DNA from: Ancylobacter sp. IITR112
GTDB lineage: Bacteria; Pseudomonadota; Alphaproteobacteria; Rhizobiales; Xanthobacteraceae
Direction of reading: 5' to 3'
Length of the DNA: 64,000 nt
NCBI RefSeq assembly: GCF_041415945.1
Contig: NZ_JBGCUS010000001.1
Location: 1,798,001 to 1,862,000, forward strand
The notes under the pieces are model-generated. The model searched no databases. It had not been told where the DNA came from and saw only the letters and a list, made by a program, of their open reading frames with translations. Of this stretch, positions 47,556 through 55,978 are shown piece by piece; position 1 is the first letter of the stretch, and each line of letters starts with the position of its first letter. A program made the position numbers and the translations under genes.

Positions 47556-48278
47556 TTAGTTCTTCACCAGGGGGTTGGGGTGGCGGCTGTGGTCATAGCG
47601 CCGCTCGATCTCATCGGCTGACGGGGCGGATTCCTTGGGGGTGAACCGCACGCGCGCCGGACCGTCGCCGCCGCCTTCAAATTCGAGGTCGAGCGTGTCG
47701 TAGCCATAGATGCGCTCGTGGTCGGGAGCGCAGGCATCCATGAGCGACGTTCCTTCGGGAAAGCCAATCTCAATGCCGCGCGCCTTCGCGATGCCGAGGT
47801 GAAACTCGACACAGGCGCGGCCCTTCTCGGCAAGGTGGCTGTTGGCATAGGTGAAGTCGAAGCCGAAGAGCCCAATCTTCTTGACGCCGATGTGGACGGC
47901 ATAGGCCACGGCATAAGCGGCCGTGCTGTTGAAGTAGGCCATGCCGCAGCTGTTCAGCACATCCTCAAGCGGATAGGCGACGAGGCCGGGGTAATCCGGG
48001 TGGGGTCGGCTGGTGTAGACCGGGCCCGTGTGAACCTTCAGCCACTTGAGCATTTGAGCGATGTTGCTATCGGGGCGCGCAGCCGCGCGCACTTCCTGAA
48101 CTCGCACATCGTCCATGTGAAAGATGCGATCGCACTGGATGACATCGCCCACGGCGTTGATGCCCCACACCTCGTCGCAGAAGGCCCGACGTCCGCCAAG
48201 ACGCTTCGCGATGTCGACATAGGCCTCAAGCGACGGGCCGAGACCGAGGATCACGACGTGGTTCGGAATTTTCATCAT
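47556..48278 (-). CDS. Rossmann-like 'norphogenetic' phage protein
   Basis: This 240-residue protein starts MMKIPNHVVILGLGPSLEAY. The GLGPS loop and later GVKKIGLFGFDFTYANSHLAEKG match the DUF115/MptE-like group, which otherwise occurs in glycan and pterin metabolism. Phage versions are annotated as norphogenetic proteins without known role. It is encoded among head genes but looks like an enzyme or nucleotide-binding protein and not a structural protein (CDRIFHMDDVRVQEVRA, YPLEDVLNSCGMAYFNSTAA). Confidence 0.7.
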   Translation of the reverse strand: MMKIPNHVVILGLGPSLEAYVDIAKRLGGRRAFCDEVWGINAVGDVIQCDRIFHMDDVRVQEVRAAARPDSNIAQMLKWLKVHTGPVYTSRPHPDYPGLVAYPLEDVLNSCGMAYFNSTAAYAVAYAVHIGVKKIGLFGFDFTYANSHLAEKGRACVEFHLGIAKARGIEIGFPEGTSLMDACAPDHERIYGYDTLDLEFEGGGDGPARVRFTPKESAPSADEIERRYDHSRHPNPLVKN

Positions 48279-48298
48279 GCCATCCAGAAGGAAGCGAG

Positions 48299-48322
48299 GC
48301 GCGCCGGGCGATGCCGGCGCGC
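48299..48322 (-). repeat. GC-rich intergenic hairpin
   Basis: A 9-bp perfect stem GCGCGCCGG / CCGGCGCGC encloses a six-base loop, between the head-region genes ending at 48339 and starting at 48278. No T-run follows, so it is more likely an mRNA stability or attenuation structure than a terminator. Confidence 0.45.
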
Positions 48323-48338
48323 TTGAGCCGGCCTGCGA

Positions 48339-48761
48339 TCAGGAAGCCGGCTTGCTGGCCGCCTGCTGGGTGGCGATGGCGGAAACGACGGTGGCGGCGG
48401 TGACGGTCGACTTGACGCTGACCTGGCAGTACCGTTTGCCTCCCTTATAGGCGACCTTCTTGGTGACGTTCTTGGTCGCTCCAGAGGTGCGGGCGCCGGT
48501 GCCGGGTGACGCCGCAGCCTCGGTGCCGATCAGGTCGATATCGGCGACGGACGTCAGAGCGCCGGTGACATCACCTTCCTTCACCGTAACGGTGTAGACC
48601 GCATTGGTGGCGGTGATCTCGCCATAGCTGAGAGCGAACAGAACCGGGCCGAGATAGCCCTTGCGATCGATGACCTTGCCGGTCTGGCCGGTGCCGGTGG
48701 TGCCGATGGCGACGGGCTTGATCGCCGTCCGCACATTCAAGCCGCTGTAATTGTCGTCCAT
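48339..48761 (-). CDS. Head-associated protein, 140 residues (possible decoration protein)
   Basis: This protein follows the major capsid gene directly. It starts MDDNYSGLNVRTAIKPVAIG and is beta-rich with many Thr, Ala and Gly (GYLGPVLFALSYGEITATNA, KRYCQVSVKSTVTAATVVSA). Size, composition and location are those of a head decoration or fibre-like head protein. No family was recognised. Confidence 0.6.
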   Translation of the reverse strand: MDDNYSGLNVRTAIKPVAIGTTGTGQTGKVIDRKGYLGPVLFALSYGEITATNAVYTVTVKEGDVTGALTSVADIDLIGTEAAASPGTGARTSGATKNVTKKVAYKGGKRYCQVSVKSTVTAATVVSAIATQQAASKPAS

Positions 48762-48790
48762 GATGAAATCCCTTCATCCGGATTGAAAGG

Positions 48791-48814
48791 GAAGCCCGGG
48801 CAGCGCCGGGCTTC
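48791..48814 (-). terminator. Hairpin after the capsid gene, possible partial terminator
   Basis: A 9-bp perfect stem GAAGCCCGG / CCGGGCTTC with a six-base loop is followed on the minus strand by CCTTTC. The T-run is short, so termination would be partial. Such a structure could raise capsid mRNA stability and reduce downstream expression. Confidence 0.5.
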
Positions 48815-48852
48815 GGTTGTTCGGATGCGGCAAGCCGCCGATCAGTGCGGCG

Positions 48853-50298
48853 TCAGGAAGTCGCGCACTTCAGCTTGCGGATGGCCTCGGCCAGTACGAC
48901 CTTGCCGCCGACACGGCGGCGGAAGATGAAGCGGATCGCGCCGCTGGTCGCCTGGGTATAGGGATCGCGCAGCATCTCCATGGCGATGCGGTCCACCATG
49001 GTGTAGCCGCGACGGAAGTCGCCATAGGCGATCGGATAGGTGCCGGCGCCCTCGGACGGCATGTCCGGGAACTCGACATAGGGATCGCCGTCGATCGTAT
49101 TCGGGCGGCCCTGCGCGATGCCGGGCATCCAGATGTAATTGTTCTCGCCGTCCTTCAGCTTGCGAACCGAGCCCATGGTGGTGCGGTTCATGATCCAGGT
49201 CGCATTGCGCGCATAGGCCGTCTTCAGCCCATACTTGAGCGTCAGCAGCCCGTTCGCCTGCCCCGTGCCATCGGCGATGGTCGCCGCCGAGCCGGAGACA
49301 TTCTCGCCAACGCCAGCGTTGACCAGGATGCCTTCCATTTCGCCGACACCGGTGCCGGACACAAACTCCGCGCCTTCCTTGACCGCGAACTGCTCGGCCG
49401 CTTCCTCGCGGATCTCCGCCTCCATGTCGAACGCGGTGTCCTCGAGCATCTGATTGGTGATGTCGATGAGCGCGTACATCTCCGGAGCCTGGAGTTCCTC
49501 CAGCCCATAGGCGAGGCCGGTGGTCTCGGACTTCGGACCCGTTTCATGGGTGCGGCGAGCCGCAAACTGACCGGTCCGCTTCGGGATCTGGATCGACTTC
49601 GAAGCGGTATTGCGAATGCGCGCCAGCGCCCGGGCCGGGCTGAGTTCAGTGACGCCCTTGATGATCTCGCGAACATATTCCGTCGGGGCGAGATAGCCGC
49701 CAGCGGTGTCGGTGCCGACGTTCAGGGCCTTCGCTTCGGCGGCGATGTCCGACAGCACCTTCTGCTCTTCCTTCGACAGGTTCACGACGCCAACCGCGTT
49801 CGCCTGAACGACGGCGTGGGCCCAGTCATTGGCGACGGTCTTCCAGCCATCCTCGCCATGCGCGCCGGGCTGGAGGTTCTTCGGCAGGCGGCTGAGCATC
49901 ACCTCGATGCGGTCCGACGCCTCCTTGGCTGCCTTCGCCTGATCAGTCGCCGTGGTGATCTGCTGGTTCAGGCCTTCATACTGCTGGAGGGTCTGCTCGA
50001 TCTTGCCGAGTTTTTCGACAGTGACCGGGTCGGCAACGCCCTTCTTTTCCAGTTGGGCGAGCCGCTCGTCATTCGTCTTCTTGAACTCGTCGAAGGCCGA
50101 CATGAGCGGCGTGACGGCTGCCTTCACTTCATCGGCGAGGGCCGGAGCCGCCGCCGAGGCGATCAGAAGGTGGTTGACGTCGAAATTGGACATGGCGGCG
50201 TGGATCAGGCCGACATGCGGAACTGTGTCCAGCGCGAACGAGAGAACGGCAGCGAGCGCAAGCGCGCCCACCACCGCCAGGATGGTGAACTTCTTCAT
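48853..50298 (-). CDS. Major capsid protein, HK97 fold, with N-terminal extension
   Basis: This 481-residue protein is the head subunit. Residues 55-175 form a delta-like helical scaffold (ADEVKAAVTPLMSAFDEFKK, LEKKGVADPVTVEKLGKIEQ). The shell part begins near KALNVGTDTAGGYLAPTEYV and contains MEGILVNAG, NRTTMGSVRKLKDG and DFRRGYTMVDRIAMEMLRDP, all typical of HK97 capsids. Before the delta domain the protein starts MKKFTILAVVGALALAAVLS, a sequence that looks like a signal or membrane segment and is unusual for a capsid. It would probably be removed by the adjacent protease with the delta part. Confidence 0.9.
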   Translation of the reverse strand: MKKFTILAVVGALALAAVLSFALDTVPHVGLIHAAMSNFDVNHLLIASAAAPALADEVKAAVTPLMSAFDEFKKTNDERLAQLEKKGVADPVTVEKLGKIEQTLQQYEGLNQQITTATDQAKAAKEASDRIEVMLSRLPKNLQPGAHGEDGWKTVANDWAHAVVQANAVGVVNLSKEEQKVLSDIAAEAKALNVGTDTAGGYLAPTEYVREIIKGVTELSPARALARIRNTASKSIQIPKRTGQFAARRTHETGPKSETTGLAYGLEELQAPEMYALIDITNQMLEDTAFDMEAEIREEAAEQFAVKEGAEFVSGTGVGEMEGILVNAGVGENVSGSAATIADGTGQANGLLTLKYGLKTAYARNATWIMNRTTMGSVRKLKDGENNYIWMPGIAQGRPNTIDGDPYVEFPDMPSEGAGTYPIAYGDFRRGYTMVDRIAMEMLRDPYTQATSGAIRFIFRRRVGGKVVLAEAIRKLKCATS

Positions 50299-50322
50299 GA
50301 TGTCCTCGGAGTTGGATGGAGC

Positions 50323-51045
50323 TCAGTTGCCCCGGATGCGTTTCACAGCGTCCTCGACGAACGCTTTGAGGGCTTCTCCGTCCTCATCCCGAGGTTCCGG
50401 TCGTGCCTTGAATCCGCCGGCGGCGATCGCCTTGGCGGCCGAATGCGAGAAGTCGCCTACATCCCGCAGGAACTCCTCGAAATCCCGAATGGTCTTGATC
50501 TGATCAGCGAAGCTCTCGCCATCGTCTCCCGCCATCTTGGCGCTGTAGACGCGCGCCAGCACGTTCGACGGATCATCTACCAGCGACACTTCCCGCAGGA
50601 GTGCCGACTTGATGTAGCGCAGCGGTTCGCCTGCCCGGCCCGAGCCTTTGCGAGAACCCGACGGCGGCACCCGATAGCCGATCGACAGGCCCTTCAGAGC
50701 ACCTTCGCGCAACTGCGCATATGTCCACTTGCCCTGCTCGGTATCGAGCCCGACCAGCCTGCCCTTGACGTGCAGTCCGTTGGCATCTTCGGACATAGCC
50801 TCCCAGACGCCGATTGGCTCCTGCCGATTGCCGGTCATGGCGCCGTGCATCTTGTACATCGGCGGCAGGCTGCGGCCCGACCGTTCGCGGTCCAGCAGCG
50901 ACTTGGCAAAAGCGCCCGGCTCGATCACGTCGCCATGGCTGTCGATGTTGCCGAAGACGGCGCCATAGCCCTCGAAGCTGCCGACGGGCGCTTCGTCGGA
51001 CGCAAACTTGATCTCGAAGGGAACGCCGACCAGGCCGAGCTCCAT
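50323..51045 (-). CDS. HK97-family prohead protease
   Basis: This 240-residue serine protease matures the prohead by cutting the capsid delta domain. The family pattern FEGYGAVFGNIDSHGDVIEPGAF is at residues 24-46. The presumed catalytic His is in MYKMHG (H67) and the Ser in LKGLSIGYRV (S121). It starts ten bases after the portal gene, which is the normal portal-protease-capsid order. An upstream in-frame extension overlaps the portal gene and was not used. Confidence 0.88.
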   Translation of the reverse strand: MELGLVGVPFEIKFASDEAPVGSFEGYGAVFGNIDSHGDVIEPGAFAKSLLDRERSGRSLPPMYKMHGAMTGNRQEPIGVWEAMSEDANGLHVKGRLVGLDTEQGKWTYAQLREGALKGLSIGYRVPPSGSRKGSGRAGEPLRYIKSALLREVSLVDDPSNVLARVYSAKMAGDDGESFADQIKTIRDFEEFLRDVGDFSHSAAKAIAAGGFKARPEPRDEDGEALKAFVEDAVKRIRGN

Positions 51046-51055
51046 GATGGTCTCC

Positions 51056-52774
51056 TCACGGGTCAAGTTCTTCGAAGCGTTCAGGGCCAAAGACGAGCTT
51101 GCCCTGGTACGCCTCGACAGATGACAGATCGACGCCCGAAGCGTCATAAGTGATAGTGATGTGGGGCTGGAAATCGGGCTGGTCGTGGGTAGCGCCAGCT
51201 TCGATGATCTGCTCGTGCCGCCATTCCAGTTCCGCCGACACGAATTTGAGCGCCACCGCAGCGCCGCGCGCAGAACTCATTGCCTCGACGAGCCTCGGCC
51301 CGCCGGGCGGGATGATGATCTCGCCATTGTCGTTCGGGTTCCAGCTGCGCTGGATGGACATCCAGTCGATTGCAACCTTGCTGTAGACCAGCGTGACGTG
51401 AAGGTCTTCCGCCGCCACGGTGCTCTTGAATCCCTGAGATCGCGCCCAGCGGATGAATTCCGCCCCGTTCTTCAAGGAGCGGCTCACATAAAGCGAGCGC
51501 GGCGTGCTGGACTTCATTTCCGGCTTCGCGGGGGGCGCGGCCTCGGCATTCACAGGTGCCATCGTCGCCGGCTGCCAGACCTGATCCATGTCAGGATCCT
51601 CGTCCGGGTTCCAACCGTCATCCTCGCGCACTTCGTTCGGCCTCAGCCACCCGGGCGACGAATTGGTGCCGAGGGCAGCCTTGTAATACTCGGTGCGAGC
51701 CTGGAGCGAACCGCGGAGTAGCTCGCTCGTGTCGACCCGGGAGAAATAGCCCTCGCGGCGCTCGTCCCGCGTCAACAGCTGCGCGTCGATCGCCGCCGTC
51801 ATGTTCTTGATCCACGGCTGCAGCGTGTAGCGCACATGCGCTTCGAGGAAGGCGTCGGCGCTGGCGAAGGTCGGCGACTGGTCGCCGGCATGCCCCAGCA
51901 TGATGGGAAAGACGCCAAGGAATCGTGCGATCTCCTCGATCTGATGCTTCCGGGTCGCGAGATGCTCGGCATCCACGCCTGACATGCGGAGCTGCGCCCA
52001 TTTGAGCCCGCCTGTCAGCACCGCTGGCTTGGACGAATTTTCCGTGCCGGCGTAGGCCTGCGTCCACTGTTCGCGCAGCACTTCAAGCTGCGCCTTGTCG
52101 AACTTCTGCTCGGTCGAGAGGACACCGCTGGGTCGCGCGCCGTTCTTGTGCAGCCGCGCATGCGTCTCTTCCGTCACCTGCGACAGGCCGATGGCCTCCC
52201 GTCCTACCAGCGCAGGGTCAATGCCCTTGTGAAGCTGCCAGCTCGGGCCGCGCAGGTGGAACACGTCTTTTGCGCGCAGGCGGACGAAGGTCCCCTTCTC
52301 GAAAGTGCAGTCATAGGTGATCTCGCTCAGGAAAGGGTCGAGATCAATGGTGACGTTCTCGGGCCGGAACGGCAGCAGCTCCTTAAGCTGGCCGTTCACC
52401 TCCACCCGGTAGGATACCGAATTTCCGGCCCCCACCGCGTGCATCATGATCGTGCGAAAGAAGGTCGGGGCGTCCTGTATTCCGCTCGCCTGGTACCGCA
52501 GCATGTCATAGAGCGGGTGGTCGGTAGCCGGCTCGGCGCCGCGCCCGTTGGGCAGGCGTCGATAGAGTTCGACCGGCAGCTGCGCCACGCCATCGGCGAT
52601 GACCAGCACGCCGCGATAGAAGGCCGACTGACCAAGCGCCGAGCTGAACGACACGTCCGCGCCCGATTTGGTCGGTACGCCCCACCCGCCGTTGATTGCC
52701 GCCCACACCTCGGGGGAGAAATCAACCGACTTCGTCTCGTCGCCTCGCAGCAGAGACCGCAGGATGCCGCTCAC
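51056..52774 (-). CDS. Portal protein fused to a C-terminal 2H phosphoesterase (Acb1-like) domain
   Basis: This protein of 572 residues is longer than the usual 380-430 for this portal type. Residues 1-410 are an HK97-type portal (QSAFYRGVLVIADGVAQLPV, RKHQIEEIARFLGVFPIMLG, DAFLEAHVRYTLQPWIK), which forms the DNA entry ring at the head vertex. After a Pro/Ala linker, residues 427-570 form a second domain starting SLYVSRSLKNGAEFIRWARS. It carries two HxT motifs, LHVTLVYS (H459, T461) and PHITITYD (H538, T540), 79 residues apart. This is the 2H phosphoesterase layout of Acb1, the phage enzyme that degrades CBASS cyclic nucleotides. Start is GTG, overlapping the preceding small gene. Confidence 0.85.
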   Translation of the reverse strand: MSGILRSLLRGDETKSVDFSPEVWAAINGGWGVPTKSGADVSFSSALGQSAFYRGVLVIADGVAQLPVELYRRLPNGRGAEPATDHPLYDMLRYQASGIQDAPTFFRTIMMHAVGAGNSVSYRVEVNGQLKELLPFRPENVTIDLDPFLSEITYDCTFEKGTFVRLRAKDVFHLRGPSWQLHKGIDPALVGREAIGLSQVTEETHARLHKNGARPSGVLSTEQKFDKAQLEVLREQWTQAYAGTENSSKPAVLTGGLKWAQLRMSGVDAEHLATRKHQIEEIARFLGVFPIMLGHAGDQSPTFASADAFLEAHVRYTLQPWIKNMTAAIDAQLLTRDERREGYFSRVDTSELLRGSLQARTEYYKAALGTNSSPGWLRPNEVREDDGWNPDEDPDMDQVWQPATMAPVNAEAAPPAKPEMKSSTPRSLYVSRSLKNGAEFIRWARSQGFKSTVAAEDLHVTLVYSKVAIDWMSIQRSWNPNDNGEIIIPPGGPRLVEAMSSARGAAVALKFVSAELEWRHEQIIEAGATHDQPDFQPHITITYDASGVDLSSVEAYQGKLVFGPERFEELDP

Positions 52775-52920
52775 TTGCGCGCACCCAGCAAAGCGATCGC
52801 GAGCGCCATAAGACCACCAACGATGATGCCGGCCGGCATGTAGATCATCCCGCAGCCCACGATGACCGCGATCGCGCCAGCGGCCCCGATGAGGTCATAG
52901 GCGGTTTGCGTGTTCAGCAT
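52771..52920 (-). CDS. 49-residue membrane protein between terminase and portal
   Basis: This short gene encodes MLNTQTAYDLIGAAGAIAVI... with two hydrophobic stretches split near residue 28 (CGMIYMPAG) and a basic end ALLGARK. Its stop overlaps the GTG start of the portal gene (GTGA), and its ATG lies seven bases after the terminase stop. Small two-helix proteins at this position occur in several HK97-like phages; the function is unknown. Confidence 0.65.
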   Translation of the reverse strand: MLNTQTAYDLIGAAGAIAVIVGCGMIYMPAGIIVGGLMALAIALLGARK

Positions 52921-52927
52921 GGCGACC

Positions 52928-54468
52928 TCACAGGAGCCAGATTTCAGGCAACCGATCGTCCGACCGGAGATCGCTGGCAGCCGCGCCGACCGCCATCGCT
53001 ATGGTGACCATGCCGTCAATGCGGCCGCGCGAGCGCTTCTTGTCGAAGGCGCGGTTTTTCATGCCGTCAGCGAGCACATGAGCATTTGCCGCGCAGGAAT
53101 AGGTAACCGGTGAGGAGTCGATAACGATCGACCTGTCGAGAATCCTGTCTTCAAGACGCTCGATGGAGCGTGGCATGCACAAGCGTTCGACAGGCTTACC
53201 CTGATCGTCCAGCTTCTTATAGAAGAGCACCTTGGTTCCCTGCCCGTGCGGTACGAGCATTAGTCCGGTGCCATGATCACCGTCTGGCCCCTCGAACAGC
53301 CAGACAGGGAAACCGATTTCCTCGCATGCCGCCATGAAGTCCCCGATGCCTGCGGGGTCGAACACCAAGCATCGCACATCATGATTCGCGAAGAGCTCAG
53401 CAACAAAGGCCGCAACGAAGGTCTTATCGATCACGGCACCTTCTACCGCGGTGAGATGGCCTTCAATCACCCACCGGCTGTAAGGGGCCTGATCAGCCCT
53501 CTCGCGCTGTTCGAGACCGCTCTTCGATGTCCAATACCAAGTCTTGGCGAGGAGCTCGTCATCCTTCAGCCAGACAGCCGTGAGTGACGTAAGGTCATTC
53601 TTCTGCGAAAGGTCGAGAGAGAGCCAGCATGGGCAGCCCTTGAGTTCCTCCGGCTCCACCTTCCCCTGAACTGCCGACCAAGCTTCCTCGGCGATCCAGA
53701 ACTCTGTCGCGCCAATAGGGATGCCAAAGTAGAGGCGCTTCAGAGACAATGCCGTCGACAGCATCGATTTAGCGGTCTTCACCTGACCGCGGATATTCTC
53801 GATTGGGAACGTCACCCCCAGCGCCGGCAGGGCCTTTGGCCAGCAGTCCTCATTGTCGAATACCGTGTCTCGATCAGCTTTGTCGACGCGCGCCACGAAG
53901 GCAAAAGCCTCGTCGTCATCAACTTCGCCCAGGGCGACCTTCTGATAGAACTCTGAATATTCCGTGCCGACGATCTGCGATGACGATGGCGTGTTGGTAC
54001 CCAGCAGCATCAAAGCGTCACCAGGCATCTTGGCGATAGCGGCCTTCCAGATCTCGATCGACGTGTTGCTCTTGAACTCGTGGATTTCGTCCGCGGCGAC
54101 CAAGGTTGGCTTTGGACCAGAGATGGCTTCACCGTTCGCCAGCGACTGGAAGATGGATTCGCTTTCGGGGAACTCCAGCTTCCAAGCGTTATCGCCCTCG
54201 CCGCGGACGACGACATGGCCGTTCGCAACGAGGGTGTCGTCATCCTCTCCACCGGGGATCTTGGCCCGGCACATCGCCACCGCATCCTTGAACAGCACGT
54301 TCGCGGTGTTCTTGTCTTGGCCGATGGCGAAGGCCCGAGCGCGCTTAATGCCATAGAAGCCGGTCATGTAGAGCCCGGTGGCTGCCATGAACGGGCTTTT
54401 CGCCTGGCCCTTTCCAGTCTCCAGCCAGCCGCTGCGAAACCGCATCCGGCCGCTGTCCTTGCGCCAGC
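52928..54468 (-). pseudogene. Large terminase, C-terminal part (gene split by an insertion sequence)
   Basis: This is the larger part of a TerL gene, the ATPase and nuclease that packages phage DNA. The Walker-A-like WLETGKGQAKSP lies just after the break, followed by Walker B VAADEIHE and the coupling motif LLGTNTP. The nuclease part has SLDLSQKNDLTSLTAVW and VFDPAGIGDFMAA, then the last acidic site in RIDGMVTIAMA. Removing the insertion and one copy of the 4-bp duplication joins it in frame to the piece at 55668-55978, giving a normal 615-residue TerL (AGSLFGWRKDSGRMRFRSGW at the junction). The C-terminal piece alone lacks a proper start and the first 100 or so residues. Confidence 0.9.
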
Positions 54469-54494
54469 TGACGTTGCCCCCTGAATGCCCTCGT

Positions 54495-55316
54495 TCATAA
54501 CCAGAATCCGTTCTGGTTGTGGTCCTGCCTGGACCGGGCTGCGAACTCGTTTGGGGTAAGGCCGCCGAGGCTCGTGTGAGGCCGGTGGCCGTTGTAGTCG
54601 ATCCGCCAAGCTTCGATGATCCGACGTGCCATCGGCAAGCCCTGGAACAGGTGCTCGTTCAGACATTCGTCGCGGAAGCGGCCGTTCAGGCTCTCGACGA
54701 AGGCGTTCTGAACCGGCTTGCCGGGAGCGATGTAGTGCCACTCGACACCTGTGTCCTGCTGCCAACGCAGGACCGCGTGCGAGGTCAGTTCGGTGCCGTT
54801 GTCGCTGACGACCATGAGCGGCTTGCCACGACGTTGGATGATGGCGTCCAGCTCCCGTACGACCCGGTGGCTCGACAGCGACGTGTCGGCCACGAGCGCC
54901 AGGCACTCCCGGGTGAAGTCGTCGACGATCACCAGCACGCGGAACCGGCGTCCGTCCGCGAGCACATCGGAGACGAAGTCCAGGCTCCATCGCTGGTTGG
55001 GTGCCTGCGGCAAGGTCATCGGCGCTCGCGTGCCAAGCGCTCGCTTGCGTCCGCCGCGACGGCGCACCGACAGCCGCTCCTCGCGGTAGAGCCTGAAGAG
55101 CTTCTTGTGGTTGATCTCCTTGCCCTCTCGCCGAAGCAGGATCAGCAGACGCCGATAGCCGAACCGCCGACGCAAGCTCGCCAGCTCACGAAGGCGCTGG
55201 CGGAGCGCGGTATCGTCGCCTCGCGTCGAGGCGTAGCGATAGGTCTTCGGCTCGATGCCGATGAGGCCGCACGCACGCCGCTGCGAGTAGCCCTTCTCCT
55301 CGATCGCCCAGGTCAC
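54495..55316 (-). CDS. IS3-family transposase OrfB (DDE integrase core)
   Basis: This 273-residue catalytic half of the transposase has an HTH-like start ([20 protein letters not shown]). The DDE triad is in SLDFVSDVL (first Asp), [10 protein letters not shown] (second Asp) and [14 protein letters not shown] (Glu). The fusion product with OrfA, made by -1 frameshift, is expected to be the active enzyme. The last codons overlap a small palindrome AACCAGAATCCGTTCTGGTT close to the element end. Confidence 0.93.
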   Translation of the reverse strand: MTWAIEEKGYSQRRACGLIGIEPKTYRYASTRGDDTALRQRLRELASLRRRFGYRRLLILLRREGKEINHKKLFRLYREERLSVRRRGGRKRALGTRAPMTLPQAPNQRWSLDFVSDVLADGRRFRVLVIVDDFTRECLALVADTSLSSHRVVRELDAIIQRRGKPLMVVSDNGTELTSHAVLRWQQDTGVEWHYIAPGKPVQNAFVESLNGRFRDECLNEHLFQGLPMARRIIEAWRIDYNGHRPHTSLGGLTPNEFAARSRQDHNQNGFWL

Positions 55317-55339
55317 GACCTTCCTCCGGGAACTGGGCG

Positions 55340-55606
55340 TCAGAAGTTTTTTCCAAGAGCCTCGCGGAGAGTGGCTACGTCGAGCATCGACTCGGCCAGA
55401 AGCTTCTTCAGCTTCCGGTTTTCCTCCTCGAGCGCCTTAAGGTTGCGGGCGTCGGACACCTCCATCCCGCCGTACTTCGTGCGCCACGTGTAGAAGGTCG
55501 CGTCGCTGATCCCGTGCTTCCGGCAGAGGTCCACGACCGGGATTCCGGCCTGGTGCTCCTTCAGGATCCCGATGATCTGTTCCTCGCTGAACCGGCTCTT
55601 GCGCAT
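55340..55606 (-). CDS. IS3-family transposase OrfA
   Basis: This 88-residue N-terminal DNA-binding part has a helix-turn-helix ([36 protein letters not shown]) followed by a leucine-zipper-like segment ([18 protein letters not shown]). Near the 3' end GGA AAA AAC TTC TGA contains the slippery heptamer A AAA AAC (55346-55352). The -1 frame from there runs into OrfB without a stop. Confidence 0.93.
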   Translation of the reverse strand: MRKSRFSEEQIIGILKEHQAGIPVVDLCRKHGISDATFYTWRTKYGGMEVSDARNLKALEEENRKLKKLLAESMLDVATLREALGKNF

Positions 55607-55667
55607 CGTCCGTCTCCTCTCGACGGATCCTAGCTTCTGAGCGGGGTCATTTCAGGGGGCAACGTCA

Positions 55668-55978
55668 CAGCCGAAGAGAGAACCGGCAACGAATGTGTGC
55701 CATGGCAGGAGGTTGAAAGGTTCACCCTCCTTTGCCCCTTCGGTGATAGTCAACATCGCCGGGTAGAAGCCGAGAGCATGGGCGGCCTTCTCTGGACGCC
55801 AGTGAAGCCCTCTCGCCGGCCCGTCTCTCAGATCACGAAGGTGACGCTCGGCGGCGTGGCGAACCAACTCACCCGAGACGATACGGCCTTCGACCACCTC
55901 GCATGCCCACCGGCTGGTGGGATCATTTGGAAAGCGAGCCGAGGTAGCTGTCCGCGGCGCGCGGGGCTTTCTTGCCAC
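55668..55978 (-). pseudogene. Large terminase, N-terminal part
   Basis: This is the first 100 or so residues of TerL. The best start is the GTG at 55978 with AAGG eight bases upstream, giving MARKPRAPRTATSARFPNDP, the usual start of TerL paired with P27-type small subunits. It continues with the WACEVVEGRIV and ERHLRDL pattern and LLPWHTFVAGSLFG, where the insertion sequence breaks it. Translation now runs into the element and stops after five foreign codons at 55652. The gene overlaps the small-terminase gene by 56 bases. Confidence 0.88.

Larger units (their letters stand above)
54469..55667 (-). mobile_element. IS3-family insertion sequence (IS407-like), 1,199 bp
   Basis: The element has 17-bp perfect terminal inverted repeats TGACGTTGCCCCCTGAA (54469-54485 and, inverted, 55651-55667). 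A 4-bp target duplication CAGC lies at 54465-54468 and 55668-55671. Length, two overlapping transposase frames and a 4-bp duplication fit the IS407 group of the IS3 family. Both ends and both frames look intact, so the element is probably still active. It interrupts the large terminase gene. Confidence 0.93.
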
